Counted from the first letter of the stretch, positions 25,626 to 39,868 are shown. The stretch: 64,000 bases of DNA from Stereum hirsutum FP-91666 SS1 (GCF_000264905.1 NW_006763136.1:1095485-1159484), one strand, 5' to 3'. A program made the numbers and translations. Notes: generated by a model from the letters alone, not told the origin.

Positions 25626-28600
25626 AGGGATTTCTCCATTGTAAATCTTTACACGGAAAGGTGGATGACGGCGACGACGGAACCGTTCAACACTATGGCG
25701 AAACTTCTCTTCTGATGAAGCCTTTTTCTTTTTGTATCTCCTACTCTCCTGTATTTTTATCTTCAATTCTCGATGTATCCTTACACTTTTACACCAGTGG
25801 AGCTAAGAATTGAGCAACCATCATTTATGTAGTTTATCGGAGCAGAACTGTCGGTCAAGGTACTTAGATGGCTGTGGCGAATTTATGGTGTGGCGTAAGT
25901 AACTTCGATATATGTGGCGCACTTCTAAATCTTTTTAGCTTCACTCAGACGACACAAATTCTCGAGCACTAAGTAAGTCTGAGAATCACAAAGGACAACT
26001 CTCTCTGGAGCTTCCACGCTAAAACTTTGTCTGTCATAGAGGTGAGCACTATAAGCTCCGCGGCCATAAAGCGTCAGGACTAGGAGGAAGGCATCGACGG
26101 TCAATCTGCCCATATGGCTGGTAAGGCTCGACGATTGCTGAGCAATGGTGGAAATATCCCACCAACGTCCCGCTCAATCCATCTCAACTGTATTGTGTAT
26201 GATTTGATTCCCTCGGTGCGGGACGTTCGACGGGGCCACCCGCGCAGGTTCCTCATGGGCCATGGCGTCTTTACCTGATTGTTCTATATTCGTTGCGAGT
26301 CCTGACGACACATCCTATTCGAATCAAACACTGCAGTTATTTGTACTCCGCAGTGACCTTGCCCAGCCGCCAAATTTATATTTTGGAATGATCGATATTC
26401 TGACAGAGCTGCGTAGCTTCCGAGTCGAGTATTCGTGCGAGACAGAGTCCTCATCAAGTTCGTCGATCAATTTTACAGAATTACAGAATCTCGTCAAGCT
26501 TCTTCGAATAGCATCTTCAGCGCAATCGGGCCTCTTGTTCTGGAGTCTTACGGTCGGTCTTGTCTTGTCAAGCTCGCGAAGATTTTTAGAAGACGTCGGT
26601 TAGAGAAGCCGCCCGGACTACTTATGGCTTCCCGAGGTTTCCCGTGAAGTCTTAATTACTCCCCACCACTATTCTATGATTACGACTGTCAACTAATTCT
26701 TCTAGTCCTTCTTGATTATGTGTGAAGGGAAAGCGAAGCTGGCTCATCCTACTATTGATCCCGGGACGAGGGTCACGATGTTCATGGGAGTAGTATAGCT
26801 GTGAGCATTCACGGGCGTTCACACTCGAGCTTCAAGCTTCCAGGACCATAGAAGGCCGTAGAAGGTAGGTTTCGTTAGGGTTCTTGAGGTACTAACGGCA
26901 TAATATACATAGCGTGTCCTTCCCGCACTGGAGAAACAAGCGATCTACCTCAAATCGGCATGCACCCTTCCTGGAAAGAGATTGACTTTGTGCTTCCGAG
27001 GCCAATGTCCATTGTATGAGAGGCCCGCGGTCGAGAGCACTGACTCGGAATCGGAGTATGTGAGAATCAACTGGACGAATGTGAACGTCTCTGGACCGCA
27101 TACGCACCCTCCAACTCGAAGCACACCGAGGCCCGATGCTCATTCGCAGCTCGCAGCTCTGGACGCCCTTCTATGAAGTGACATACCCCGCTGATGAGGG
27201 TGCAGGCTCGAATGAGACCCAGAGCCTTTCTGATGCGAATTGAAAGATTGCCAATTTGCTGGACGCCGAAGGTGAGCACGGAACAAAAGGCGGCACGGTG
27301 AGCAATTTGGAGTCCAATCCACTGCGGGCCTGCGGCGACCTATGAGCGCACACTTCTATGGTCTGTGAGCGGAGAGCCTCCTAGTAAGTACGGGTAGAGC
27401 AGCAATTTGGAGAAGCGGATGTGAGCGGGATTTGAAACACCGAAGCGGCGCGGCGCGGCGAATACGAACCCATCTTCGGAAGAAGGGGAAGGGGGAACAA
27501 GAGAACGTTAGTTTGAATATCACGAGGCTGTGGCCCAGGCGTTGACACAAACCGGCGGGTAAGGTCGCGCAGTGCCCATGACCGACCTCCTTCCCTTCGG
27601 AAGAGCCGAGATGCGGGATACAATGAGCTGAGGGTTCGTAATGCGGCTATTGGTGTAAGCCAACATGGAGCTTATATGGGCGATATACTCAAGAATGGAG
27701 AGTACTTACGCATAGATACCCCATAGGTAGATGAAGAGTATTGTTCAGACTCTTCGACACAGAAGACCGTGGGCATTTTCAGCCCGCGAATGAAAGTCCC
27801 GATTTGGGACCGGAGGCACTGGGTGGGTATAGGGCGGTAATGAAAGTTGCGAGATGAAGGTGGCGTGAGCGATGTGCATGTGGCGCAAGGCGCAAATTTA
27901 CCTCTCGCACGTAGTCGCACGTCCGCACAAATTGTAGGCTTCGAGCTTGGCGGGGCGTCAAATATCGGGTCAGCCGTTTCACTCTGCTCTATCATCCACA
28001 GGTAGAGGAAACTGGCCGGATAACAGATCGTGCAATATCTCGCTGGTCACATCGGAGGATGTGAAGTAAAGTAGAGGAGGTGACAGGTTGAGGAGACTGG
28101 TGGCTGAGGAATGGTGATGGTGGTGCAAAAAAAAACCATCGCCATCGTTTGATAGGTGGCCTTACCCCAAATGGTGACTTCGAGAGCCTATATTCTCGGG
28201 CTCGACCGAGCGCGGTATGCAGCTCTCTTCGATTGCACAGAGATGTGAATGAGAATGTCCGACTTCATCGGGGGTTGAGCGGGGCAAACACGGCGTAATC
28301 AAAGCTCACAAAGGCATATGGAGGAGGGACGGGGTTCGAGCAAGTTCTCGACGTGTATGAGTGATGAGTACTAACGCTGACGAGCTGAGCGGTATGTCCA
28401 TTTGGGCGTCCTTAATGAAGTAAAGTGCCGTGAGCATTTCCGACTGATGATCGGCGGTCACGACGTGGAAGCAATTCCCCATGGAAGTATGCAGCAGCAT
28501 CGACAAGTTCAATGCCAACTGGGGCTCGATGTCGTGTGGCGAGAATCGTGTGTGGCGGGGACGTGAAACACAACCGTATATGGCCGCAAAGCGGCGGCAA

Positions 28601-30340
28601 TAATGGGTGATTTTGGTAGATAATCCATGCTGTCAGGAACAGAGTCGACGAATGGAGAAAGCAGCAATGCGCACCGCGAGGCAGGTTGAGAGGGAAACAC
28701 ATTGACCATCGCTTAGGCCGCAGCTACCAGGTATGGTCGAATCCGAGCATATCCTTGAACCTTGAAAATGAGGGACAGATTGACCTAAAGATTCATGAGA
28801 GTGAACTATTGGGCATTATAGCACAGAGAAGCGGTAACGTTGTTCCCGGGCCTGGAGAGCGAGATGAGAGAGCCGTAGGGACAGAGAAACACGCATGCGA
28901 AAGAAGAGGGAACATATCACCGTTGTCTGCTGAGTTCGCTTGAGCACGAGGCACGTAGGAGGGGAGCAGCGGGTTTCAGCGAAACTTACCAGACATCAGG
29001 GACTGGATATTGGTGGTTACAGAGTTTCATGGTGATTCAAACCGATTTAAACCAAAGTTCCTGATTGAGCGAAGAGACTGGACAAGGTTGGACGAAACAA
29101 TGCGCTGAAGAGGGATTTTGGGATCTGCGAGGCGTAGCGCTTTGACAGGAGGATGGTGTTGAGTAGGAATAAAGTATACGCACAGTCTGCGCACGCTTCC
29201 TTCCTTCCGGGACGCGGAAGAGGATCTGAGTCGGTACCGTCACCGAATGCATCATGTTGCCTGAAACTTCTCTGAGATCGCAAGAGTGTTTGGTAGCTTT
29301 GACGACGGAGAGGTGGTCGAGTTGGTGAAGTATACAGCGACAGCCACTGGTCTTCGCCTAACACAAGGCCCTGAAGCACGTTGGGATTAGGTTCAGCAAT
29401 AGGTTGTGCCGTACACAGTTGGCTACGATCCGAGATATGGGAACAGACCTCCGAGTTGTTGAAGAACAGATGGAACTGTCAAACACAGATTAAAGCTGAA
29501 GAGATGCAGACAAATTATGCAAATAGATGTGTACCAAAAGGATCTTACCTTGAGCCTCGAGTACGGATGCAGCTTAGCTTGTTCTGTTTGCGCACGCCAC
29601 GCCACGCAAAGCGATAGGTTATCATGAACGGAGGCTGCGCTCGCTCACTCCGCCGGTGAACATGGGGTACTGTACGACGGTGTCAGGAGATACATAGCTG
29701 TTTCACGCTTTCGGCGACGCCAAGGCACCCCTGGAAGTGAAATATAGGCTTCGAAGTCATTCAAAGCTGAGCGACCAGATTCGAAAGCGATGTACCAACG
29801 TGAGAACGGTCGCAGAGGCTTCACAAGATGGAACTGTTTGGCGCGAAGGATTATGGTTGGGAAAGGCAGGGGGGTCGCCCAGACGGTCGTTGAGTGTGGC
29901 CGTGGAAGAAGATCTGGGGTGGGATAGGCAAAAGGCGAGCCGCACGCAGCCAGTTGGCCGGAGTCGAATTTCCATGTGGAAGCACGCCGAAATAAAATGG
30001 ATTTCGTAAATGATGTGAATTGGGAATGCATCCCGATCCGGTCTTGTCATCAACACCGTCAACCGAGAACAGAGATGCTGAGCGCCTCGTAGAACAATTC
30101 AAAAGGCAGGTTTACGCTGATCTGCACCGAAGATGCCCGCTTCTCCCTCCGAGCGCGACTCTGCACGTCGTCCTGCCCCCCGTAGCGTCCTCCCCATGGG
30201 CAGACGGACCGTCTAGTGCTCACGCATTCCTTTCCATTCTTCGGCTCGATACCCCTCGATAGTCTTCATTTTTCGTTACGAATATCCGGCCGACCACTCT
30301 CATTTACCGTCTCGTTTGGATCCCTGCTCCAGCACTCACC
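25626..30340. other. Gene-poor interval, 4.7 kb, with possible gene relics
   Basis: No intact gene could be built on either strand. Short frames occur. A minus-strand fragment at 25925-26113 (TVDAFLLVLTLY...CDSQTYLVLENLC) has the look of the end of a basidiomycete DUF6533-like membrane protein. A plus-strand frame at 26262-26603 is Ser-rich with no known motif. Minus-strand pieces near 29050-29380 and 27700 have splice-like borders but no continuous frame. Consistent with decayed genes, or with a non-coding RNA that cannot be read from sequence alone. Confidence 0.35.
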
Positions 30341-33300
30341 ATGTCCAACCCCCCACGCCGCCTTCGTACCAGAACCGCCGAGTTCACTGACCATTTTCTT
30401 CGTCGACGTGATGAACCAGCACCCCCAATGCCAGCGATTGTGCAACCTGAAGCACCCTATGCTCAGAGCGGCAAATCCAAGCGCAGCCTGCCCTCCTTCC
30501 TTGGCTTTGCGTCTAAACGAAAGTCTTACAACCCGCCTCGCGATTCTCAGGACTCTTATCCTTCGTTTGCGGAGCCATCCTCACCACGAAACCCGGCGGG
30601 ACTATCATCACTGCTGTAAGTGGTCCCCTACGGCGGTCGTTGATCGCCGCGATCTTTTCAAGCGTATCGTTTATTTCGAAGTCTATCATGTCGGTTTACT
30701 GATCGTGTGCTGTGCGATCATAGAGGCCCAGAAATCATCTCGTCCTCTAACCCCAACTCGGTGGATATTCCTCGTAGCTCTCGCGGATCAACCTCCACTG
30801 CTCCTTCCTTCACGAAATTATCCTCCCCGTCTCTGGTACCAGGTCGCTCCCCCGCACTTTCTTCTCCGCTCAAACGCAGATCGTCGCCTCCTAAGGTGTC
30901 ACCCACCGAGGAGTCCCAAACCTTTCATACCCCGCCCTCATCCCCTAGCAAGAGCTCGTCAGCGCGTTTGCCTCCTTCTCCATCTCGCACCACTTCCAAT
31001 AGGTCATCGAAAGAGCACACAACATCTTCCCGGCCTGTCATCACGGTCTCTTCCTCTGGCTCTTCGACGGAGCATGCCCAGGACGCTCATGACGAAAGCT
31101 TGTTCACATGTCCGCGTACGCCCCCCGCACCACCAAAACAAACCTCTCGAGCCCCTAGTTTCTCGTCGACATCAAGACCGCACCGCCAAGCTGACGCGAA
31201 TTCCTTCCCCGGACCTTCTAGAACGAGCGACTCATCACCGTCCTCGTCCCTTCGCCGAAATCCATCTTCCACCTCTCAGAAGGCATCCCCTTCCCCTCCC
31301 TCTGGACTTCCCACCCGATCACCCAGCAGGCTCGTCTCGAGTCGATCTACTCCACAGAATGGTTCGATTGCGCGCAACCGTATGTCATTGCAGCAACACA
31401 CACCGACTCAACATTCGACAGGTCCAGCAGCACAGCAACCTTCTCGCCCGCAACATATGAGGGCGATATCATCCGATGCCGGTGCTGAACTCGCCTTCCT
31501 CGACGGGCCCTTCGATCCCTCACCTTCGTCCGGACTCTCGAACACTCGCCCGTCATCTCCTTCCAACACGTCTCAGGAGCTAGAAGACATCCTTGAGCTC
31601 ACATCTTTCACCACCCCGTTCGACTTTCCTCCTCGTGAAGAGTCTCCTACTCTGGCGTCAGAGCCAGAAATTCCTGCGAGGACGTCGTCGCTCGCTCGAG
31701 CTTCACCGGTTGCTACACTTGGCTCCGTCAAACCTAGGTCGTATTCTTCCGCGTCGACATCTTCGACTGGGACACGTCGTGCTCCAGGTGCACGGTTGCC
31801 CATGCGAACAAAACCAGGAGAGTCGAGAAGTTCAGCTTCCACCGAAAGTCCACGGGGGTCACCAGGTCCGTCTCCCAGACCGCCGCCATCGAAGTTACCA
31901 GGTCCATCCTCTAGCCCGAAGCCGTCGTCAGGCCCTCGTGGTGGCCCCCCTGGAGGTAGACTACCGAGATCAGTATGTGTCTTCTCCATACATCGAGAGT
32001 CGAATCTGGCTGACTGTCCTTTCCATCGCGATGTGTATGCAGTCTTCTGCTACTTCACTTTCACCTTCCTCTAGACCCGGACTACCGCGAAACCTCTCCT
32101 CATCGTCGCTCGCTCGTTCACGCCCAACAGCATCGGCCATCCCTCCCGCCTCCGCACCCCCAGTCGGACCTCTTCCGTCAGCGCCTTCCCGCTCACACTC
32201 CCCTCTCGTCAACAAATCCCCAGCGATGAGCAGCCTCAGTCGCACGACATCCACTTCAGGCTCCTCCACCCGTTCCCTCGCACTTTCATTATCCGCCCTC
32301 TCGCATCGCTCCGGTGCGGACTCCACACGCACTCTAGCAAATTCGAATTCGAAGTCTGATCCTGCGTCGGCGAAGAAGATATCTCGTTCTCCGTCGGGGA
32401 AAGGGTTATCTTCGATGCCTTCGTCGAGTTCGCTGGGCGCGACGTCGTCAATCGCTAGTTCAAGGACCCTCGTCTCGACTTCCGGATCTACGTCACGGTC
32501 TTTGTCTACGGCGGGAAGCCTACCTGGGCATATGCCTGAGATCGACGACATGCCGAGTGTACCGTCCATGGCTTCCGTTCCGGCTCGTAAGATGTCTGGT
32601 GCACGGGCAGCGTCGAGAGTTAGGGCTATCACTGCACCCTCTCAGCCTCTACACATTCAAACTGGGCAGCCTTCGTCACAGACACCTCCTTCTTCTGGAT
32701 CTTCTGGACAGACGATGACGACGCCGACGTTTGTGAGACCGAAGGACGAAAAGGACAAGGAGAAAATCAAGAAGTCTGCTTCGCAGCTCACGCCAGTCTC
32801 TTCACTTTTCTCGATATCTCCGCGTTCAACAACATCGGCTTCGTCGCCGACGCCGACATCGACATCGCCGCCCTCTTCGCTCTCGCCCGTTCTTCGCAAC
32901 GCTAACATCAGGACGAGCACCACCACCGGCGTCTCCAAACGCATCGCATCTCTCTCCTCCGCATCCGAGTCTGAATCCTCGTCCTCACAGTTCCCGCCCG
33001 TTGCACTTCCGTTAGCAGTCCGTCTTCGAATAGCGACGGATAAGAACGATGCATTGGAAAAGAGGAATCGAATACTCGAGAAGGAGAACAGCACGCTTGC
33101 GGAGGAGAAGGAGGTGTTGGCGGCAAGGGTGATGGAGTTAGAGAAAGCGGCGAGGAGGAAGGAGGGAGAGTTGAGAGGACTGAGGTGGTTGATCGTGAAT
33201 GGGCCGCAGGGGTTAGATAAGTCGGAGAATCAGTTTTTATCTGTTCCAGGTGATGGAGGCGGTCTCGAGTTGAGCGTGGCTCTCGACGGCCTCGATGGAT

Positions 33301-34184
33301 CGATGACGAGCACGACGGAGTCGCCATCCCCGAGCGCGAGTCTTCTCGGCGGTGCCACGGGTTCCGATGCGAAGTGGGGAAGCAGCAGCAGCCCTGGGTC
33401 GACGCAGGATAGCGGGGTGTACAGCAAATTATTTGGCCGGGGGAACAGCGACGAAGAGGCTTTCGAAGGGATAGGCGAGGCGGAAGGGGAGAGTGGTGGA
33501 GGTGAGATGGAGGTGAATGTGACGATGACGAGACCTTTGCCCGTCACCCTTTCAAGGCGGACTTCCAGGGTCTCGCTCTCGTCGAGGTCGTCTGATAAAG
33601 AGAAGGATAGGGGTCGGAATAGGTCGACGAGTCAGGTTTCGGGGATGACTATGGGGTCGTCGATATCCGGGCTTGGGATCGACGTCTCGGGGTCGGAGTC
33701 ACCGTCAATGCTGGGATACCATCTTCCAAGGCTCGGAGAGTCTTCGCCCAGTCCCAGCAGGGCTCGTACACCGGTCTCTCCTTCCGCTTCAGAGCTGTCC
33801 TTCACGCTCGCTGCAATTGCGGAGATTGATGCGCAGACCGACCCTCAGACGGAGTTTCTTTCAGACGCTATGGACGAAGCGGAGCGAGATCGGGAATGGA
33901 TGACCCAGTTTGAGGAGGAGGAATTGCGGAGGAGGGAGAAGGACGAGCGGAGAGCGTCGAAGGCTTTGAAGAGACTCTCGAATTCGGCGGTGTTGAATGG
34001 TGGGGAGGCTGTGGAAGCCGCAGTGGTGAGCAGCGAGCATTCGTCACACGGTTTGGACTGGAAGAGGAGGCCTTCCATTGCGCAGGTGATGGAGAGCGAT
34101 AGGGAGATGGAGGTGGGGATGGAGGAGGCGTTGGGGAAGTTGAGGGTTTTTGGTGGTTACGCGTCGGATTCGTACTCATCGTAG
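30341..34184 (+). CDS. Ser/Pro-rich protein with one coiled coil, unknown function
   Basis: Three exons (30341-30615, 30724-31972, 32043-34184) give 1221 residues with every frame closed. The start MSNPPRRLRTRTAEF opens a short basic region (FTDHFLRRRDE). The bulk is extremely Ser/Pro/Thr-rich and probably disordered, with SRSxS patches that could be phosphorylated. The one ordered segment is near 33000-33200: VALPLAVRLRIATDKNDALE runs into a Leu/Glu coiled coil (RILEKENSTLAEEKEVLAARV). A second charged helix lies near 33860-33970 (FEEEELRRREKDERRASKA). The C-terminus is YASDSYSS. No family is recognised. Such proteins often act as cytoskeletal or polarity scaffolds in fungi, but that is only an analogy. 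It converges on the kinase gene at 36316. Confidence 0.72.
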
Positions 34185-36315
34185 GTGCGACGTCGCCACA
34201 CTTTCCATCCCCATATTTTCACGTTGTGGTTTCTGCTGTTGGCAGTTAGTCAATCCTTGTCCATGTCCCTCTCTCATCTCCCCATCCTGTCATCGCATGA
34301 TCTCGTGTTCAATTATGTGCGCTTTTCTGCATCATCCCCGCTTTCTTTTCTCCAGCACTCGCTCTCTCTCTATCCTGCATCTCTACCCCTCATCATGCAT
34401 CATCCCCCATACCCTGTCCACCACTCCCATCTACAAACTCATTCCCCCTCACCACTCCCATCCCCCCTTCACCCACAATTCGTCATCACACTATTCGCAT
34501 TCTGTACGCACACTCATCCACGGAGGTTGACGATTGACGATCCAAGTGTGTGTGCCCATAAATTGTAAATTTCTTGTACACTCCTGTTCCATACCCTTCT
34601 TTTCTCGTCTTCCTCATGTTTCTGTTTCGTAGACCGCATCAATTCATCGATATCGGCACTGACATTCATTCATTACGATTCCTCTTACCACACACTTATC
34701 CACTCTCGTTGGGTTCAAGTTGTCACGGTTCACGTTACGGGCTCCTCGTAACTTAAACATCCCCTTATTGCCCTTAGCCCCCACCTTCGCGAAATTTTCT
34801 TTTCGCGTCTCCGTTTCTCTGGACTTTACGGTCCCTCCCTGCGCTACCAATTATTTTATTATAATTCATGACACTCGCCACATTATACCTATACTTACTT
34901 TCGCTTTCCTCTTCGCTTTCTTACATAGCGGGCTGGTCTTTCTGTGTTCAACAGGCGTGCTTAATTGTAGCCTTACTGCGCGCGGCGTCGCGTATACCCC
35001 CCTCGTCTTTCGTCTTTCGGTTCGCTTTCGTCTTCGTTTCGTGAATCGCTGTGGTAGTATTCGGTAGCATACAATACCTCGCACACTCATTCTTTTGGTC
35101 GGTTGCAATGGAATTCAATGAGGAAGTTTGGAAGTCTCATGCTGTCGTCTGTCAGTGCCAGTGAAGGATCCTTGCTCTCGAGTCTCGCCGTGGTCCTCCA
35201 GGGTCCTCCGTGTCAAGAGTCACTCACGCCACTGTGGCGCCACGAGAGCGATCTCCATCATATTCTTCAGGATCAAAGCGCCGCAGGGTTCAAACGTTTG
35301 GAACGAAACTCCAGATTCCCTACACCTTTGGATCTGGTTTCGTAGTGCCCTCGGGATGCAGCATCTCCATCTCCGAGAAAACATAAAAGGTGCGAGATCT
35401 GGTGCGTATAACCGGCCCTGCGAGCTTTGAATGGACTCGATCTATTCTTCACTATCTGGAGGCTGGATCTCGCTTGACAAGTGACTAGCACCGGCGGACT
35501 TTCTTCCACATAACAGCTGAGAACAATTGATGCTCCAAGACAGGTTCGCGAGAAGGTTACATTGCAGCATTGGAATGGATTGGTTGTTGCAATTGGACGT
35601 CATCGATTCGACCTCACAGCTAATACTTAGACTGTAACAATACAGAGTAATCGACCAATACATGTACGACTACACGTCAAGGAGCTCGAGAAGTTACACC
35701 GAGAAGAGATAGCTGTCAATGAGTGGCGATCGATGATGATGAATGATGAGTGACGAAGGTAACGGGCGACGGAAAACGGGCGACGTGAAACGTGAAACAC
35801 GAAACGATAAAGACTAAATACTATGTGCAGGAACGACCTCGTCATTTGTACGACGATGGGGGACGATGGGGGTGGTTAAAGCAAGGGCGAAATTCCACGA
35901 GACGGAGAAGGAGAGAGAGACGGGCAGAAAAAAAATAAAAGGATAATTTAGGATCCAGGATGCGAAGTCCAAGAACCTGACGTGGCGAGGGTCGTGACGT
36001 TAAAAAGTGAAAAAAAAAGTGAAAAAGTAAATATGCGAGATGAATCGATAGAATCAGAATGCTCCTTCGAGCCCAGCGCAATGATGGTGAATAAATGAAG
36101 TAATGAAGGAACGAAGAGAGAGATTGAACCCAATAAGCAGGAATAAAAGGAGAAAGAGAGAGAGCAAAAAAGGAACGGAGAGCAGATAACTTCAGAGCTA
36201 GTGCACAGCAAAATCGAGGACAAACCTAGAGCAAACACCCCACTCACAGCGACAAGGCCCACTACATCGTGGCCCCACTGACACTGACACTGATCCCCAA
36301 ACAGGCCTACTCAAG
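34185..36315. other. Convergent intergenic region, 2.1 kb
   Basis: On the + strand the left part (34200-34700) is C/T-rich, and the right part (35700-36200) is A/G-rich with runs such as gagagagaga and aaaaaaaa. This fits two long 3' untranslated regions facing each other. No gene is supported. Confidence 0.4.
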
Positions 36316-38684
36316 TCACGATAGTCCAAAAGCGCGCTTCTGCCTCCTCAACACAGGCTTCCACTCCTTCCACAGCCCCATCGGATTCACCCACGCAAAG
36401 TCGCGCCAGACCGCCTCCCTACCCACAAAGCCCTCACTAATCTCCTGCTCTCTCGTCGTCGTCCTCAACAGGTCCAGTTTCTCGAGGCCGGACGTATCGC
36501 GATGTTCCCTGTATTGTGGCGAGTCTGGGGAGCTCAGGCGGCGGAGGTTTCGGGTGCGGGCTTCGATGTTCAGGAATTCGTTCGGGCTGTCGCCTGAGAA
36601 CCATGGGTGGCGTCTGATTTCGCGGTAGGTGAACCGTTTGCGGTGATCTACTTCGAGAAGCTGGGCAAAGGTATCAGTATGCTTGACTTGGTATAAGGAG
36701 AAAACGGAAAAGGACGTACCCCGAGGAGCAGAGAGATCTCGGTCTTGCTGATGGTTGGCTTCCTGGCGCGAAGAACGGCGGCTCCGGCATTGGCCCGCGA
36801 CTTGACACAGAAGTCGACCGTCTTGTGCATTTGGGGGAATAAGAACCTTTCATCTTCCGCCGCAGCGAGGAGATCCCAGAACAAACACCCAAACGCCCAC
36901 CAATCCGCGCCAACACCATACCCATCCAAATCCCAATCCCCACGGAACGTCTCCGCAGTCTTCAGAATTTTCTCATCCGGACGCATAGAAATGCGACCGA
37001 GGATGTCTTTCTGCTCCTGCGGGCAGGTCAAAAGTTCGGGCGCCATGTACCCTGGGGTACCGCAGAACTTGTGAGAATAGACCTCTCCCGGACGGAGGGG
37101 CCCTCCGTTCTTGACGATGAGGACGTCGCCGAGGTCGGCGAGACGGGCGTTGGAGGCGTGGTCGAGGAGGACGTTCTCAGGTTTGAGATCTCTATGTAGC
37201 ATTCCGAGTTCGTGGAGGAAGTTGAGACCGGATGCCTATGGGGACAGATGTCAACAAGCGAGTCAAGAAAGATAGACGTGAACACTTACGATCTGAACCA
37301 TCCATCGCCTTATGTGATGTTGTTCTGGTTTCTTCTTGGCCGCAGTCCAGAGATCGTACTTCATTAAATCCTATCGTAAGATGATGTAAATCAACACCAA
37401 CGCTCTCAATGAACAAAGGGAAAGAGACAAGTGACATACCATAGCGTAGAAAACCCTTGTTTCGTCCTGGAACACACCATGCAACTCCATCACAAAGTCA
37501 TTATGCTCCTGATCCGCCCCACGTTGTTCTGCAATACGCTGGTACGACCTCAACTCTCTCAACATCGACCGGTCGAGCTCGACCTTCTCCGCCTCCGCCT
37601 TATTGAAGACCTTGACACACAGCAAGCGCTGCATGCCAAGATCGCGAACGACGTAGGTCGTCCCATAAGAACCCCTTCCTAAAGGAGCGAGGAACTGGAC
37701 GGGACCGGGAGCGACAGGCTGAACGCTGAGCGCACGTGCGCGTTGAGCAGTCCGAGGAGGCGAAAGTGGTGAAGTAGACGATGATGGAAGCGATATGCGG
37801 CGAGTCGTGATGAATGATGGCTTGCGAAGTTGGGGTCTTTCATATTCGGGCTGGCAGTCAGGAGTGGGCATGGCAGGCAAAGGAGGCAACGGAGGTGCAA
37901 CGGGCGTCTTCGAGGTCGACGTCGACGTGGGTGGCGCGCATCTGGAGGCCGAGAAATGTGTTCGCGTCGACAATGGTGTGCGCCGTCTGGGTGTCAGAGG
38001 CGGACGCGACTCGGGAGACGGTGGCGTGGGCCGCGCGGATAATCGCGAATTTCGCGATGCTGGGGTGGACGCGTGGTCGAGGATTCGAGACCTCGCTTTC
38101 GGTGCATTCTGTTGAGTGGGACCGAACACGTCGATGTCACTGCGCTCTGCGCGGTTTCGAGTAGGAGTAGACGCGTCGATATCTTGAGAAGGGCCGTGCG
38201 CCCGAAGTCGGCTGGTGGCGTCCCCGACCTTTGGTGTCGTGGGGCGGCATCGCGTCCACTTGCGGGGAGGTGAAGGCGAGGATGATCCTACTGAAGAAGA
38301 CGACTCTTCGTAGGGAGGAGGACTTGGGAGAGGGGGTGGGACCATCGAGTCGCGAGTGTCGCGAATGTGGCTCATGTTCAGGAGGGCTGACAGGTTGTGG
38401 GCATCGGCGTGTCTCGGACGAGGCGCGCGTGGTAGCCTTGGGGAAGACATCTTGCTCCGCGGTGACGAAGGACGCGAGACCGCGTCGAAGTACATCGAGG
38501 ACGCCGACGACGAAGACGAAGACGACGAGGCTGAGGACGAGGCTGTTAATGCTGGACAGGGGTTTGACCTCATGTCGGGATGAGAAAATAGTTCTGGAGT
38601 CGACGGACGAGAAAAGTTGAGGAAGGAAGGCGAAGACGGAGTTGGACGAGGAAAGATAGGTCGGGGGAGGGGCGATATGTGCAT
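36316..38684 (-). CDS. Protein kinase, AGC-like, with long Ser-rich N-terminus
   Basis: A predicted Ser/Thr kinase of about 735 residues. The start MHISPLPRPIFPR at 38684 opens ~310 Ser/Pro/Arg-rich residues. The kinase domain then has LGRGSYGTTYVV, the ATP Lys in LCVKVFNK, and the catalytic loop LHRDLKPENVLL after an intron (WMVQI joined to ASGLNFLHELG). ADLGD stands where DFG is usual: the metal-binding Asp is kept and Phe is replaced by Leu. The activation segment SHKFCGTPGYMAPELL is AGC/polo-like, and WWAFGCLFWDLL follows. After a further intron the end is RKRFTYREIRRHPWF and a tail finishing RRQKRAFGLS. Residues needed for catalysis are present. Two introns interrupt the catalytic domain. 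The subfamily is not certain. Confidence 0.83.
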
Positions 38685-39868
38685 GAGGACGTCTTGACTT
38701 TTTGCTAAGCGAAGACACGATGTGGGGAGGAGGAAAGTTCACAAACGCAAGATATCGGCCAAAGCAAAGTGTACTCGGCTGCACGTGCCGGTCAACACAA
38801 GTCTCACGCCCCACGCCATTGGCTCGCAGCGCCACACGAGGCCAGGGTCGAGCAAGCGCGGGAAAAAAGATCCGCGCGAAGCCGAAGTGCACAAAACGCC
38901 CGCGAAAAAGTCGATAATCCCACCATTTATTGTTGCCAGTGAGCAAGAAACACCTTTATGCTCTTGTTCTCCAAGTCTATTAAAAAAAATCGCTGGTCGA
39001 GTTGGTCGAAGGGGGCTCCAGTACACGCCCTCGCCGCACGACCACTACACGTGTATCGCCCGCCGACCGATTGTCGGGCTTCCTGGACCTTCCTGGACCC
39101 TCGCTCGGCCCTTCGAGTTCTCGAAAAATGTGGCTCGCGGCACCGAATATTGAACGGTGAACAGGCGAGGAACAATCACCACACATTCATTCGTCGCACT
39201 CAAGACAGAGGAAATCATGTCTTAGAACGAGCCTCAAAACTGTGGCACCTGAACGATGCTTACCGGCACTACATCTGAAACCGACGACTCGGAGGAGCTG
39301 ATCCATGGCGAGTCAACACTCACTGGCACAAATTGGTCGTATACGACGGTTGCTCTCCCTCCAAAGGCCAGTGGACGCATGGTTTCGACGAAGGTATTGA
39401 CTGAAGGGAGGAGGAACACAGGAGTAAAACTTTGGAAAGAGGGTTGACGATTGTGCGTCACCGACCCGCGCGGTGATGCCCGTGGGCTTTGACAGCTCCC
39501 TTCTTTGGACGACAAAAGACTACATGTTCTAAAGGTTAACTGAGAGTCTGAACCACAGTAGTGGATAGCACGCAATGACATTTACAGGTTCAGAGCGACA
39601 ACCAAGTAAGATACAAATAAACTGCAAATGTCCAACCACTGTGCCCGAGTGACCAAAGCGGAAAGGCTATTCACTAGACGACAGACCAAGAACATACATG
39701 AACAGGACCACGATAAATAGATACAAGGAACCAAAGACACGCATGCATGCTACTTACCAACCACAAGAAAAAACGTACAGTACGATACACGACGGACACG
39801 TCACCCTTGTTCAACAATTCAGCAAACCAGTCACGAAGCAAGAGTCCCAGATCGAGACTTATGCAAAT
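38685..39868. other. Intergenic region kinase promoter / RING gene 3' end
   Basis: 1.2 kb. Near 39234-39581 a minus-strand frame is open, but nothing in it is recognisable. No repeat or RNA gene is seen. Confidence 0.35.

Noticed and set aside
29047..29379. 110-codon minus-strand frame with splice-like borders
   Set aside because: No recognisable domain, no ATG context, and neighbouring pieces do not join in frame.
35700..36200. Purine-rich stretch with gagagaga and A runs, considered as a simple repeat or regulatory tract
   Set aside because: Best explained as the A-rich complement of a T-rich 3' region of the minus-strand kinase; no clean repeat unit.
39234..39581. Minus-strand frame of 115 codons, considered as a small protein or mating-pheromone precursor
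   Set aside because: No CaaX box at the C-terminus (it ends VPQF), no signal peptide and no recognisable motif.
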